Shown in pieces: positions 51,266 to 58,626 of a DNA stretch of 64,000 nucleotides. The notes under the pieces were generated by a model. It searched no databases and had not been told where the DNA came from. It saw only the letters and a list, made by a program, of their open reading frames with translations. A program made the position numbers and the translations under genes. Source of the stretch: Rhizobium sp. BK399 (lineage in GTDB: Bacteria; Pseudomonadota; Alphaproteobacteria; Rhizobiales; Rhizobiaceae); NCBI RefSeq assembly GCF_014194695.1, contig NZ_JACIAH010000004.1, forward strand, positions 1 through 64,000. Reading direction: 5' to 3'. Within the stretch, counting starts at the first letter, position 1. Each line of letters begins with the position of its first letter.

Positions 51266-51997
51266 ATGCAAGTCGGTTCCGCATCAGCGCTCAACATCCT
51301 GCGCACCACTTACTCCTCCGACAATCTCACTACGTCGACCGACAGCACCAGCGCGCGCCTGAAGATCTTGCAGAATGCGGCAAGGGCACAGGAAAGCCTG
51401 CGTGAGAGCATGGCGACATCGGCCGAAGCGGCCAAAGCCCGTGCGGCACGCAAGCTTGAGGAAGCCAAGCAGCAGCTCGAAATGCTGAAGAGTGGCGGCT
51501 ACCCACCGGAGGTCGTTGCCCGGCTTGCAGCCGAACTTGCCCACAAGATCAGCGCCGCTGCGGCGGAATTTGCCTCGGCTGTTGCGGCCAGTGCAACAAA
51601 CATCGCTTCCACAGCCAATGCCTCTGCGGCAACGACCGATACCGGAGCGGCGTCGGCAGATGCCGCAACCGATACATCAGGCACAGACGCGGCCGCGGCG
51701 GCGGACAGCTCCGACACGAGCGCCCCCCAAGCGGACGAACCCGACGGCGCAACTGCGGCGCGCAACGCCTACCAGAGCGTCGTCGAAGACGGACAGCAGG
51801 CGTCCGCAGGGATCTCCACCGAAGACCGAAAGACGATGGAAGAGTTCAAGGCCATCCTGCAGGAGGTTCGTCAGTTGATGGACAAGGCGATGCGCGACTT
51901 GCGCGAGAGAACCGGCCAGCAGGCATCCGGAGTGAACGCCTACTCGTTTGAGGCGCAGGCCGACACCTCAGTCATGCCGACCAGCATCACGATTTGA
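51266..51997 (+). CDS. Alanine/serine/threonine-rich protein, unknown function
   Basis: A 243-residue protein with GGAGG before the ATG. Residues about 28-75 form a helical, coiled-coil-like segment (AARAQESLRESMATSAEAAK, then ARAARKLEEAKQQLEML). About residues 95-165 are low complexity (Ala/Ser/Thr/Asp). A second helical part near the C-terminus includes DRKTMEEFKAILQEVRQLMD. No signal peptide or membrane helix is seen, so secretion by a leaderless route or a cytoplasmic location are both possible. I do not recognise the family. Confidence 0.65.
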   Translation: MQVGSASALNILRTTYSSDNLTTSTDSTSARLKILQNAARAQESLRESMATSAEAAKARAARKLEEAKQQLEMLKSGGYPPEVVARLAAELAHKISAAAAEFASAVAASATNIASTANASAATTDTGAASADAATDTSGTDAAAAADSSDTSAPQADEPDGATAARNAYQSVVEDGQQASAGISTEDRKTMEEFKAILQEVRQLMDKAMRDLRERTGQQASGVNAYSFEAQADTSVMPTSITI

Positions 51998-52084
51998 TCC
52001 GATTGGCTAAGGCGGGCGGTCAAAGGTCGTATTGTCCCGTTGAAATGATCGGCAGGACCTTTATCGTCTGCTGAAAACAGCGCG

Positions 52085-52681
52085 ATGGACCGTATGACCC
52101 CAAAAGAACAGAAAGCCGAAATGCGAGCCGGCCGGCTTACACTGCGCGACGCGATCCCGGAGGCCACGCGCATCGAGATGAGCCTGGCCATGGCCGAGCA
52201 TGCCGGCGAGGCCGTCGCCTTCGATCCGGGCACTGTCGTCTCCGGCTTCCTGCCGATCCGTTCGGAGGCCGACATCCGGCCGCTTCTGGCGCGCTTCCAG
52301 GCACGTGGAGCCCGGCTTTGCGTGCCTGCCATCCTCGACAAGCAGACGATAGTGTTTCGCGAACTTGTGCGCGGCGCGCCGTTGGTCAGCACGGGCTTCG
52401 GCACCTCCGGCCCGCCGGCGGACGCCGCCGTGCTCGATCCCGAAATCATGCTGGTGCCGCTCTCCGCCTTCGACAATCGCGGTCACCGCATTGGCTACGG
52501 CGCCGGCTATTACGACCGTGCCATCGAGCGTTTGCGGCAAAAAGGCCAGCATCCCAAGCTGATCGGCATTGCATTCGACTGCCAGGAAGTGGCACATGTG
52601 CCCGACGAGCCGCACGATGTCAGCCTAGACGCCCTCCTGACGGAAAGCGGGCTTCGCTTTTTTGCCTCTTGGATTGGATAG
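52085..52681 (+). CDS. 5-formyltetrahydrofolate cyclo-ligase
   Basis: A 198-residue enzyme that returns 5-formyl-THF to the active folate pool as 5,10-methenyl-THF, using ATP. Motifs: QKAEMRAGRLTL, GFLPIRSEADIRPLL, and LVPLSAFDNRGHRIGYGAGY then YDRAIERLRQ near the C-terminus. In many bacteria this gene lies next to 6S RNA; none was recognisable here. The ATG nine bases downstream is an alternative start. The ymdB gene starts 2 bp after its stop. Confidence 0.93.
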   Translation: MDRMTPKEQKAEMRAGRLTLRDAIPEATRIEMSLAMAEHAGEAVAFDPGTVVSGFLPIRSEADIRPLLARFQARGARLCVPAILDKQTIVFRELVRGAPLVSTGFGTSGPPADAAVLDPEIMLVPLSAFDNRGHRIGYGAGYYDRAIERLRQKGQHPKLIGIAFDCQEVAHVPDEPHDVSLDALLTESGLRFFASWIG

Positions 52682-52683
52682 CA

Positions 52684-53508
52684 ATGCGACTGCTTTTTCT
52701 GGGTGACATGGTGGGTAAGACCGGACGCACCGCCGTCTGGAACCGCCTCCCCGGCCTCATTTCCGACCTCAAGCTAGATTTCGTCGTCGTCAACGGCGAG
52801 AACGCCGCCGGCGGCTTCGGCATCACCGAGGATATCTTCCTCGAGACGATCAATGCCGGCGCCGATGTCGTGACGACGGGCAACCACGTCTGGGACCAGA
52901 AGGAAGCCGTCGCCTTTGCCGGACGTCACGACCAGTTCCTGCGGCCCGCGAACTACCCGCAGGGCACGCCGGGTCGCGGCTCAGGGCTGTTCTATGCCCG
53001 CAACGGCGCACGCGTGCTTGTCGCAAATGTCATGGGCCGCGTCTTCATGCATCCCGAACTCGACGATCCCTTCAAATCCGCCGAAGCGATCCTCGACGCC
53101 TGCCCGCTCAAGGAACAGGCCGATGCGATCATTTTCGACTTCCACGCCGAAGCGACTAGCGAGAAGCAGTGCTTCGGCCATTTCGTCGACGGCCGCGCCA
53201 GCTTCGTCGTCGGCACGCACACCCATGTCCCGACCGCCGATCATCAGATCCTGAATGGCGGCACCGCCTACATGTCTGACGCCGGCATGTGCGGCGACTA
53301 CGATTCCTCGCTCGGCATGGACAAGGAGGAGCCGCTGAACCGGTTCATCTCGAAGATGCCGAAAGGCCGCATGGAGGCGGCGACCGGCCCGGCAACCATC
53401 TGCGGCGTCGGCGTCGAGATCTCCGATACGACCGGCCTGGCTGAAAAGATCGCTCCACTGCGGCTCGGCCCGCGGCTTGCCGAGACCATTCCGGAGTTCT
53501 GGCGCTAG
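52684..53508 (+). CDS. ymdB: YmdB-family metallophosphoesterase
   Basis: A 274-residue dinuclear phosphodiesterase of the YmdB group, reported to hydrolyse cyclic nucleotides. Metal ligands: Asp in LFLGDMVGKTGR, NGENAAGGFGIT, GNHVWDQKE, the His in DFHAEATSEK, and HTHVPTADHQIL. The start ATG at 52684 follows the cyclo-ligase stop by 2 bp; the longer upstream frame is a shadow of that gene. The gene is commonly paired with 5-FCL in alphaproteobacteria. Confidence 0.93.
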   Translation: MRLLFLGDMVGKTGRTAVWNRLPGLISDLKLDFVVVNGENAAGGFGITEDIFLETINAGADVVTTGNHVWDQKEAVAFAGRHDQFLRPANYPQGTPGRGSGLFYARNGARVLVANVMGRVFMHPELDDPFKSAEAILDACPLKEQADAIIFDFHAEATSEKQCFGHFVDGRASFVVGTHTHVPTADHQILNGGTAYMSDAGMCGDYDSSLGMDKEEPLNRFISKMPKGRMEAATGPATICGVGVEISDTTGLAEKIAPLRLGPRLAETIPEFWR

Positions 53509-53628
53509 TTCAGGCAGGCGTCTGCCATGACGCAAAAGTGAGCAGCGGTCCCGGCATTTCAACTGGACCACTGCGGCGCCTTGCCGCATCCTCCCGAGCC
53601 TACCCGTGAGCGCGCTGGAGGAAGTGGC

Positions 53629-54465
53629 ATGAAGCCGCGTTTTCTTGTTTTCGCAATCGCCTGCCTGATGGTCTTGGTTGCCGTGGAAGTGGCCGCCGCT
53701 CAGGAGGAACGGCGAAACGTCAGCCAGTGCCAGGCTATCGCCCAATCGATCCCACAAGCGACCTTTGCGAGTTTCACAGGCCCGGCCCCAGTCATCGACG
53801 CCGGCGCCATCAATCAATCGGTTACGCTGACCTACATTGGGCACTCCACCTTCCTCATTGAAACGCCGGGCGGTGTGACGATCGCGACCGATTACAGCGG
53901 CTGGTACTCGCCGCCGCAGGCGCCGATGGTCGTCACCATGAACCGCGCCCATTCCTCGCACTATACTCTGGTGACCGACCCGGCCATCAAGTATGTGCTG
54001 CATGGATGGGGTGACGTGCCGGGCGAAAAAGCCAAGATCAACCTGGTAGTCGGCGACACCTACATTCGCAATGTCACCACCGATATCAGGGGCGGTTTCG
54101 GCGCGCCGCAGCAGGATGGGAACTCAATCTTCATCTTCGAGGTTGCCGGCCTCTGCATCGGCCATCTTGGCCATCTGCACTACGAACTGACGGAAACCCA
54201 CTACGCGGAAATCGGCCGACTGGATGTCGTGATGGTGCCAGTGGATGGTGGCCTGACAATGGGCTCCGACAGCATGAGCCGCGTCATCAAGCGCCTGCGC
54301 GCCTCGCTGATCCTGCCGATGCATCAACCGCGCCCGCTGCAAAGCTTCCTGTCGATGTTCGGACCCGATTTCGACATCAGCTACGCGCCGACGAACACGA
54401 TCTCCGTTTCGCTGCTCACCTTGCCGAAAAAGCCGCTGATCTATGTCGCAAAGGGCATGCAATAA
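53629..54465 (+). CDS. Exported metallo-beta-lactamase-fold protein with degenerate metal motif
   Basis: A 278-residue protein with signal peptide (MKPRFLVFAIACLMVLVAVE, cleavage near AAA/QE). The MBL core is VTLTYIGHSTFLIETPGG. The HxHxDH metal motif is altered to RAHSSH (residues 106-111): the first His and the Asp are missing. Later elements remain: IGHLGHLHYEL and LPMHQPRP with the last His, and VDGGLTMG. Probably periplasmic. Catalysis may be lost or metal use changed. GGAGGAAG before the ATG supports this start. Confidence 0.75.
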   Translation: MKPRFLVFAIACLMVLVAVEVAAAQEERRNVSQCQAIAQSIPQATFASFTGPAPVIDAGAINQSVTLTYIGHSTFLIETPGGVTIATDYSGWYSPPQAPMVVTMNRAHSSHYTLVTDPAIKYVLHGWGDVPGEKAKINLVVGDTYIRNVTTDIRGGFGAPQQDGNSIFIFEVAGLCIGHLGHLHYELTETHYAEIGRLDVVMVPVDGGLTMGSDSMSRVIKRLRASLILPMHQPRPLQSFLSMFGPDFDISYAPTNTISVSLLTLPKKPLIYVAKGMQ

Positions 54466-54497
54466 AAGACCCGGACTGCGCCGGGTCTGTTCTTTCA
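54465..54497. terminator. Bidirectional terminator between convergent genes
   Basis: An 8-bp stem AGACCCGG / CCGGGTCT with a 6-nt loop lies just after the MBL gene. It is followed by GTTCTTT on plus and TTTATT on minus, so it can serve both convergent genes. Confidence 0.8.
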
Positions 54498-54998
54498 AGC
54501 AAACTGCAAGTGCTGCCTGATGCCGACATCGGGCATCTTGTCATCGTCGAGATTGGCCTTGGCGATCTCCCAGCCGAACCTCAGCTTGCTACCCGTCGAA
54601 ACCCAGATTTCGGCGTCGTCGACATGCATTGCGAGCATCGTGAGATTCGGATCCTTCTTGCCGTCATCATACCAGGCGGCGACAACTGAGTTCCAATATT
54701 CGTCAATCTTCGACGGGTCGGGCCGCACCTCGATCTTGCCTGCGAGGCAGGCATGGTAGTCGTGATCCTTGCCGACCACGCAGAAATGTGCCCGCGTACC
54801 CGGCTTGATGGCACGCACGATCGCTGCGTCCGATTTCGTGTAGAACCATATCGTATTCGTCTTCGGATCAGCATTCGGCGCCATCGGCTGCATGTGCATG
54901 TCCGCTCCATCCACGCCGAGCATGCCTGCATGGATGTCGTTCACCTGGTCCCAGAGCTGGCGTGCCGGGTGTTCCCGCGCTTCGTTGAAACTGGCCAT
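54495..54998 (-). CDS. Pyridoxamine-5'-phosphate-oxidase-like stress protein (flavin-binding split barrel)
   Basis: A 167-residue protein of the general-stress-protein-26 / PNPOx-like family. Visible segments: ARQLWDQVNDIHAGMLGVDG, TIWFYTKSDAAIVRAIKPGT, CVVGKDHDYHACLAGKIEV, KIDEYWNSVVAAWYDDGKKD and the C-terminal AEIWVSTGSKLRFGWEIAKA. It may bind FMN or another flavin; enzyme activity is unknown. The candidate EcfG promoter, with an exact consensus, lies just upstream, so it is likely induced by general stress. Confidence 0.86.
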   Translation of the reverse strand: MASFNEAREHPARQLWDQVNDIHAGMLGVDGADMHMQPMAPNADPKTNTIWFYTKSDAAIVRAIKPGTRAHFCVVGKDHDYHACLAGKIEVRPDPSKIDEYWNSVVAAWYDDGKKDPNLTMLAMHVDDAEIWVSTGSKLRFGWEIAKANLDDDKMPDVGIRQHLQFA

Positions 54999-55033
54999 AG
55001 CACTTCCTTCCGTTTCGAGGGTCCGTGCTTTGA

Positions 55034-55058
55034 AACGTCAGCTTCCGGGCTTTGTTCC
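55034..55058 (-). promoter_or_regulatory. EcfG-type general stress promoter
   Basis: On the minus strand GGAAC (55058-55054) and CGTT (55037-55034) are separated by exactly 16 bp. The stress protein start lies about 35 bp downstream of the -10, an ideal distance. The match to GGAAC-N16-CGTT and the stress function of the gene agree. Confidence 0.7.
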
Positions 55059-55172
55059 GCCTTTCGGGCTGTATGAGCAACACGCGCGGTGGAGCCGTTT
55101 TCCCTTGAATACGGCCCATTTCGCTCTTATAAGGCGGCCCATTCCTAACAATATGACGTGAACAGGGGTGCC

Positions 55173-55919
55173 ATGGCTGGCCATTCACAGTTTAAAAACA
55201 TCATGCATCGCAAGGGCCGTCAGGATGCCGTGCGGTCGAAAATGTTCTCCAAGCTCGCGCGCGAAATCACCGTTGCCGCCAAGGCCGGTCTGCCTGATCC
55301 TTCGATGAACGCCCGCCTGCGTCTTGCGATCCAGAACGCCAAGGCGCAGTCCATGCCGAAGGATAACATCGACCGTGCCATCAAGAAGGCTGCGGGCGCC
55401 GACGGCGAGAACTACGATGAAGTCCGCTACGAAGGTTACGGCCCGGGCGGCACGGCGATCATCGTCGAGGCCCTGACCGACAACCGCAACCGCACCGCCT
55501 CCAACGTCCGCTCGATCTTCACGAAGGCCGGCGGCGCTCTTGGTGAAACAGGCTCGGTTTCCTTCTCCTTCGACCACGTCGGTGAAATCACCTACAAGCT
55601 TGAGGCAGGCGATGCCGACAAGATGATGGAAGCCGCCATTGAAGCCGGTGCCGACGACGTCGAGACCGACGAGGAAGGCCACTACATCACCTGCGGCTTC
55701 GAAGCCCTCGGCGAAGTCGCTAAGGCGCTCGAAACCTCGCTCGGCGAAGCCGAAACCGTCAAGGCTGTCTGGCGCGCCCAGAACAACGTGCCGGTCGACG
55801 AAGAACGGGCCCAGTCGCTGCTGAAGCTGATCGACAGCCTCGAAGACGACGACGACGTTCAGAACGTCTACTCGAATTTCGAAGTGGATGAAGAGGTTCT
55901 GGCCAAGCTTTCGGCCTGA
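55173..55919 (+). CDS. yebC: YebC/PmpR family regulatory protein
   Basis: A 248-residue protein starting [20 protein letters not shown], the signature YebC N-terminus. It contains [20 protein letters not shown] and [20 protein letters not shown]. YebC proteins act as DNA-binding regulators or translation factors (TACO1-like). In many bacteria ruvC follows yebC, but here it does not. A terminator follows. Confidence 0.95.
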   Translation: MAGHSQFKNIMHRKGRQDAVRSKMFSKLAREITVAAKAGLPDPSMNARLRLAIQNAKAQSMPKDNIDRAIKKAAGADGENYDEVRYEGYGPGGTAIIVEALTDNRNRTASNVRSIFTKAGGALGETGSVSFSFDHVGEITYKLEAGDADKMMEAAIEAGADDVETDEEGHYITCGFEALGEVAKALETSLGEAETVKAVWRAQNNVPVDEERAQSLLKLIDSLEDDDDVQNVYSNFEVDEEVLAKLSA

Positions 55920-55940
55920 TCTATTTCAACCATTTATTCA

Positions 55941-55977
55941 AAGCCGGTCCCGGAAACGTGGCCGGCTCTTTTGTTTT
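55941..55977 (+). terminator. Rho-independent terminator of yebC
   Basis: AGCCGG pairs with CCGGCT around a 14-nt loop, followed by CTTTTGTTTTT. It begins 22 bp after the yebC stop. Confidence 0.8.
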
Positions 55978-56140
55978 TGGGCTTTCCATTCACATCAGAC
56001 GATCGATCGGTCACACGTTCGTTACCCCCAACCCGCCATTAAGGTCTCGGTAACCCTCTCCGCCTTGAATGCCCCGCGTTCGCTCCAGCCGGTCTGTTCC
56101 AAGGCCAGCACCTCTCACACTTTCGGCGGGGAAAATGCCC

Positions 56141-56629
56141 ATGAAAAGAATAGCTCTCGTACTCTCCTTCACACTTGCCGGTGCAATCTCCGCCAACGCG
56201 CAGCCGACAATGGTCAAGCAGTTCGAGGATTGGGGCGTCTATTCCTACAGCAAGGGCGGGCAGACAGTGTGCTATTTGCTGACTGTTCCGACAACCAAGC
56301 AACCGGCAAGCGTCGATCATGGCAGCAATTTCTTCGTGATCGGCCGGGCGCCGAGTGCCGGGTATGAGCCGCAGGCAATCATGGGCTACGAACTGAAGCC
56401 GGGCTCGCGGGTCAAGGTCGCGATCGGCGACGAGACGTTCACGATGTTCACCAGGGGCAAGTCCGCGTGGGTGCTTGAAGAGTCCCGCGAACCTGACGTC
56501 ATCGGCGCCATGCGCTCCGGTAGCGACATGACGGTCGAAGCCGTCTCCCAGCGCGGCACTGCGACGACCTACACCTATTCCTTGAATGGGGTGACCGCGG
56601 CCCTGAAGCGCATGGCAACCTGCAACTAA
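56141..56629 (+). CDS. Invasion-associated locus B (IalB)-like exported protein
   Basis: A 162-residue periplasmic protein starting MKRIALVLSFTLAGAISANA/QP. It follows the IalB pattern: VKQFEDWGVYSYSKGGQTVC, with the conserved Cys early in the domain, then FVIGRAPSAGYEPQAIMGYE and a final Cys (KRMATCN). Function unknown; IalB was first tied to host-cell entry in Bartonella. The ATG at 56141 has GGGG at good spacing; ATG 56135 is too close. Confidence 0.85.
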   Translation: MKRIALVLSFTLAGAISANAQPTMVKQFEDWGVYSYSKGGQTVCYLLTVPTTKQPASVDHGSNFFVIGRAPSAGYEPQAIMGYELKPGSRVKVAIGDETFTMFTRGKSAWVLEESREPDVIGAMRSGSDMTVEAVSQRGTATTYTYSLNGVTAALKRMATCN

Positions 56630-56632
56630 GCC

Positions 56633-56836
56633 ATGTCACGATACCCCACAGCACGCCGGCTCGGCGTGCTGGCTGCGGGCTGCTTGCTCGGCATCATGCT
56701 CGCCAGCCAACCGACATCAGCCGCTCCAACCCCGCAACAGTCGATCAGGTCCAACGGTTCGTCGGGCGCGAAACGGGGCTTCGCGTGCCCCGTTTCCGAA
56801 CGAGAAGATCATCTAACCCTCCCATGGTCCACCTAG
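56633..56836 (+). CDS. Doubtful small exported peptide after the IalB-like gene
   Basis: A 67-residue frame starting MSRYPTARRLGVLAAGCLLG has a good signal-peptide-like N-terminus (cleavage near TSAA/PT). Its C-terminal half runs through the terminator hairpin at 56770-56794 and overlaps the end of the convergent oxidase subunit gene by 4 bp. Either a short secreted peptide or a chance frame. Confidence 0.3.
   Translation: MSRYPTARRLGVLAAGCLLGIMLASQPTSAAPTPQQSIRSNGSSGAKRGFACPVSEREDHLTLPWST
56770..56794. terminator. Terminator hairpin between ialB-like gene and oxidase operon
   Basis: A perfect 9-bp stem AAACGGGGC / GCCCCGTTT with a 7-nt loop. On the minus strand the sequence beyond the stem is not T-rich (CGCGCCCGACG), so it serves plus-strand transcripts or both weakly. 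Confidence 0.6.
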
Positions 56837-57168
56837 GGACCAGCGCCGCCGAGGAATGTCAGCCGGGTGAAGATCGTATAATGCGACTCCGATGCCATCA
56901 TCGCCACGAAGACCAGGACGAGCAGCGGTGGCAGCAAGATTGCGTAGACCAGCGCCAGCCGCTCCCAGGCCATATGCATGAAGATGGCAACGATCAGGCC
57001 GGCCTTCAGCATCATGAAAACGATGATGAGCGTCCAGCGCGGGTAGCCCTGGATGCCGAGATAATCGACCAGATAGGAGAACGTGCTGAGGACGAACAGC
57101 AACCCCCACACCACGAGGTAAAGCCTGATTGGATGCTGCTGGCCGGAATGCGCTTGTGCCTGTGCCAT
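56833..57168 (-). CDS. Cytochrome c oxidase subunit IV-type small protein
   Basis: A 111-residue membrane protein starting MAQAQAHSGQQHPIRLYLVV, with three transmembrane helices (VVWGLLFVLSTFSYLVDYLG; TLIIVFMMLKAGLIVAIFMH; LALVYAILLPPLLVLVFVAM). It matches prokaryotic subunit IV (COX4_pro) of oxidases. It is the last gene of the operon and begins 8 bp after coxP. It probably aids assembly or stability. Confidence 0.82.
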   Translation of the reverse strand: MAQAQAHSGQQHPIRLYLVVWGLLFVLSTFSYLVDYLGIQGYPRWTLIIVFMMLKAGLIVAIFMHMAWERLALVYAILLPPLLVLVFVAMMASESHYTIFTRLTFLGGAGP

Positions 57169-57176
57169 GATGCGCC

Positions 57177-57905
57177 TCACCACAGATAGAAGAACGCGAA
57201 AATGAAAACCCAGACGAGGTCGACGAAGTGCCAGTAGAGGCCCATGATCTCGACGATCTCATAATTGCCCTTGCGGCTTGTGAAGAAGCCCCGCCGGCCC
57301 GTATCGAAGTCTCCGCGCCATACCTTGCGCGCGGTAATCAAAAGGAAGATCACGCCGAAGGTCACGTGCGTACCGTGAAACCCGGTGATCATGAAGAAGG
57401 ATGATCCGAACTGCGCCGCACCCCATGGGTTCTCCCAGGGGCGCACGCCTTCGGTGATAAGCTTTGTCCACTCGAAAGCCTGCATTCCGACGAAAGAGGC
57501 GCCGAGCAGCGCGGTCAAAAGCATCAACGCTGCCGTCTTCCCGCGCTCGCGGCGATAACCGAAATTGACGGCCATGGCCATCGTGCCGCTGCTGCTGATC
57601 AGGATGAAGGTCATGATGGCGATGAGGATCAGCGGAACCTGCTGCCCGCCGATCTCAAGTGCAAAAACCTCGCTCGGATTGGGCCATGGGATCGGCGTCG
57701 ACATCCGAGCCGTCATGTAGGCAAGCAGGAAACAGCCGAAGATGAAGGTGTCGCTGAGGAGGAAGATCCACATCATGGCCTTGCCCCAGGAAACGTTCTT
57801 GAACGCTCGTTGATCCGAGGCAAAATCCGCAGCCACACCACTCAGACCGCCGGTATGGCTGCCATGGGCGACGGGTTCTGTTTCAACTCGGGTGAGTTCG
57901 GCCAT
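57177..57905 (-). CDS. coxP: Cytochrome c oxidase subunit III (second copy, CoxP-like)
   Basis: A 242-residue protein with about five to seven membrane helices, of the subunit III family. Conserved: WIFLLSDTFIFGCFLLAYMT, FGSSFFMITGFHGTHVTFGV and the C-terminal YWHFVDLVWVFIFAFFYLW. Start MAELTRVETEPVAHGSH. In Bradyrhizobium japonicum coxO and coxP both resemble subunit III; this is the counterpart of the second. It lies 10 bp downstream of coxO. Confidence 0.85.
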   Translation of the reverse strand: MAELTRVETEPVAHGSHTGGLSGVAADFASDQRAFKNVSWGKAMMWIFLLSDTFIFGCFLLAYMTARMSTPIPWPNPSEVFALEIGGQQVPLILIAIMTFILISSSGTMAMAVNFGYRRERGKTAALMLLTALLGASFVGMQAFEWTKLITEGVRPWENPWGAAQFGSSFFMITGFHGTHVTFGVIFLLITARKVWRGDFDTGRRGFFTSRKGNYEIVEIMGLYWHFVDLVWVFIFAFFYLW

Positions 57906-57915
57906 TGTCTGCCCC

Positions 57916-58626
57916 TTAAGAAACGAGTTGACGGCAGAGGTCGACAAAGTCGTTTGCCCAGCCGGTAAAGAGCGCAAAGAGAAGCAGCCACACGACGAGC
58001 ATGAAGTGCCAGTAGGTGGCGCAGAGCTCGATGCCGAGGCGCAGCCTGGCGGGCGCCGTGGCGCTGCCCGCGAGCAGCTTCACCCGCGTCCGTGCAAGGA
58101 CCGCCAGCCCGCCGAGGATGTGGAGACCGTGCAGCCCAGTCAGCATGTAGAAGAAGCTGTTTGCCGGGTTATCGGCAAGCACATAACCGGCCGCAACGAG
58201 TTGCAGCCAGGCAACGATCTGCCCCGCAAGAAACAGCACTGCTGTCGCCAGTGCTGCATCGAGGCCCAGTCGTACACCGTCATCGGCGCCCCGCCGCGCT
58301 TGAACCACCGTCCACTGCAGCGCCGCGCAGCTCAAGATCAGCACCGCCGTATTCGCCCAAAGAAGCCGTGGAATGGGGATCGCCCACCAATCGGCGCCGC
58401 TCATCCGGGCGAGATAGGCGCTTGCCAGCAAGGAAAAGAGGGCCCCGACAACCGCAAGAAAAATACCGAGGCCGATCTTGGCCGTCGGGATCGGCGGCTT
58501 AGCCGGTTGGTGGATATCGTCGAGCGTGCCGACCTCCAACCATGGCTTCGACATCAACCGCTGTCCGGACATCCACCAAATGACGATGGCGGCAACGCCT
58601 GCGAGGAAAATCAGCACGACGCTCAT
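57916..58626 (-). CDS. coxO: Cytochrome c oxidase subunit III (first copy, CoxO-like)
   Basis: A 236-residue subunit III family protein. It starts MSVVLIFLAGVAAIVIWWMS and shows FFYMLTGLHGLHILGGLAVL and TYWHFMLVVWLLLFALFTGW, the last conserved subunit III segment. It overlaps coxN by 4 bp, so it is coupled to subunit I. Together with coxP it gives two subunit III genes in one operon. Confidence 0.83.
   Translation of the reverse strand: MSVVLIFLAGVAAIVIWWMSGQRLMSKPWLEVGTLDDIHQPAKPPIPTAKIGLGIFLAVVGALFSLLASAYLARMSGADWWAIPIPRLLWANTAVLILSCAALQWTVVQARRGADDGVRLGLDAALATAVLFLAGQIVAWLQLVAAGYVLADNPANSFFYMLTGLHGLHILGGLAVLARTRVKLLAGSATAPARLRLGIELCATYWHFMLVVWLLLFALFTGWANDFVDLCRQLVS

Noticed and set aside
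51998..52084. 6S RNA expected next to the 5-FCL gene
   Set aside because: The gap is only 87 bp, too short for 6S RNA, and no characteristic bulged hairpin could be seen.
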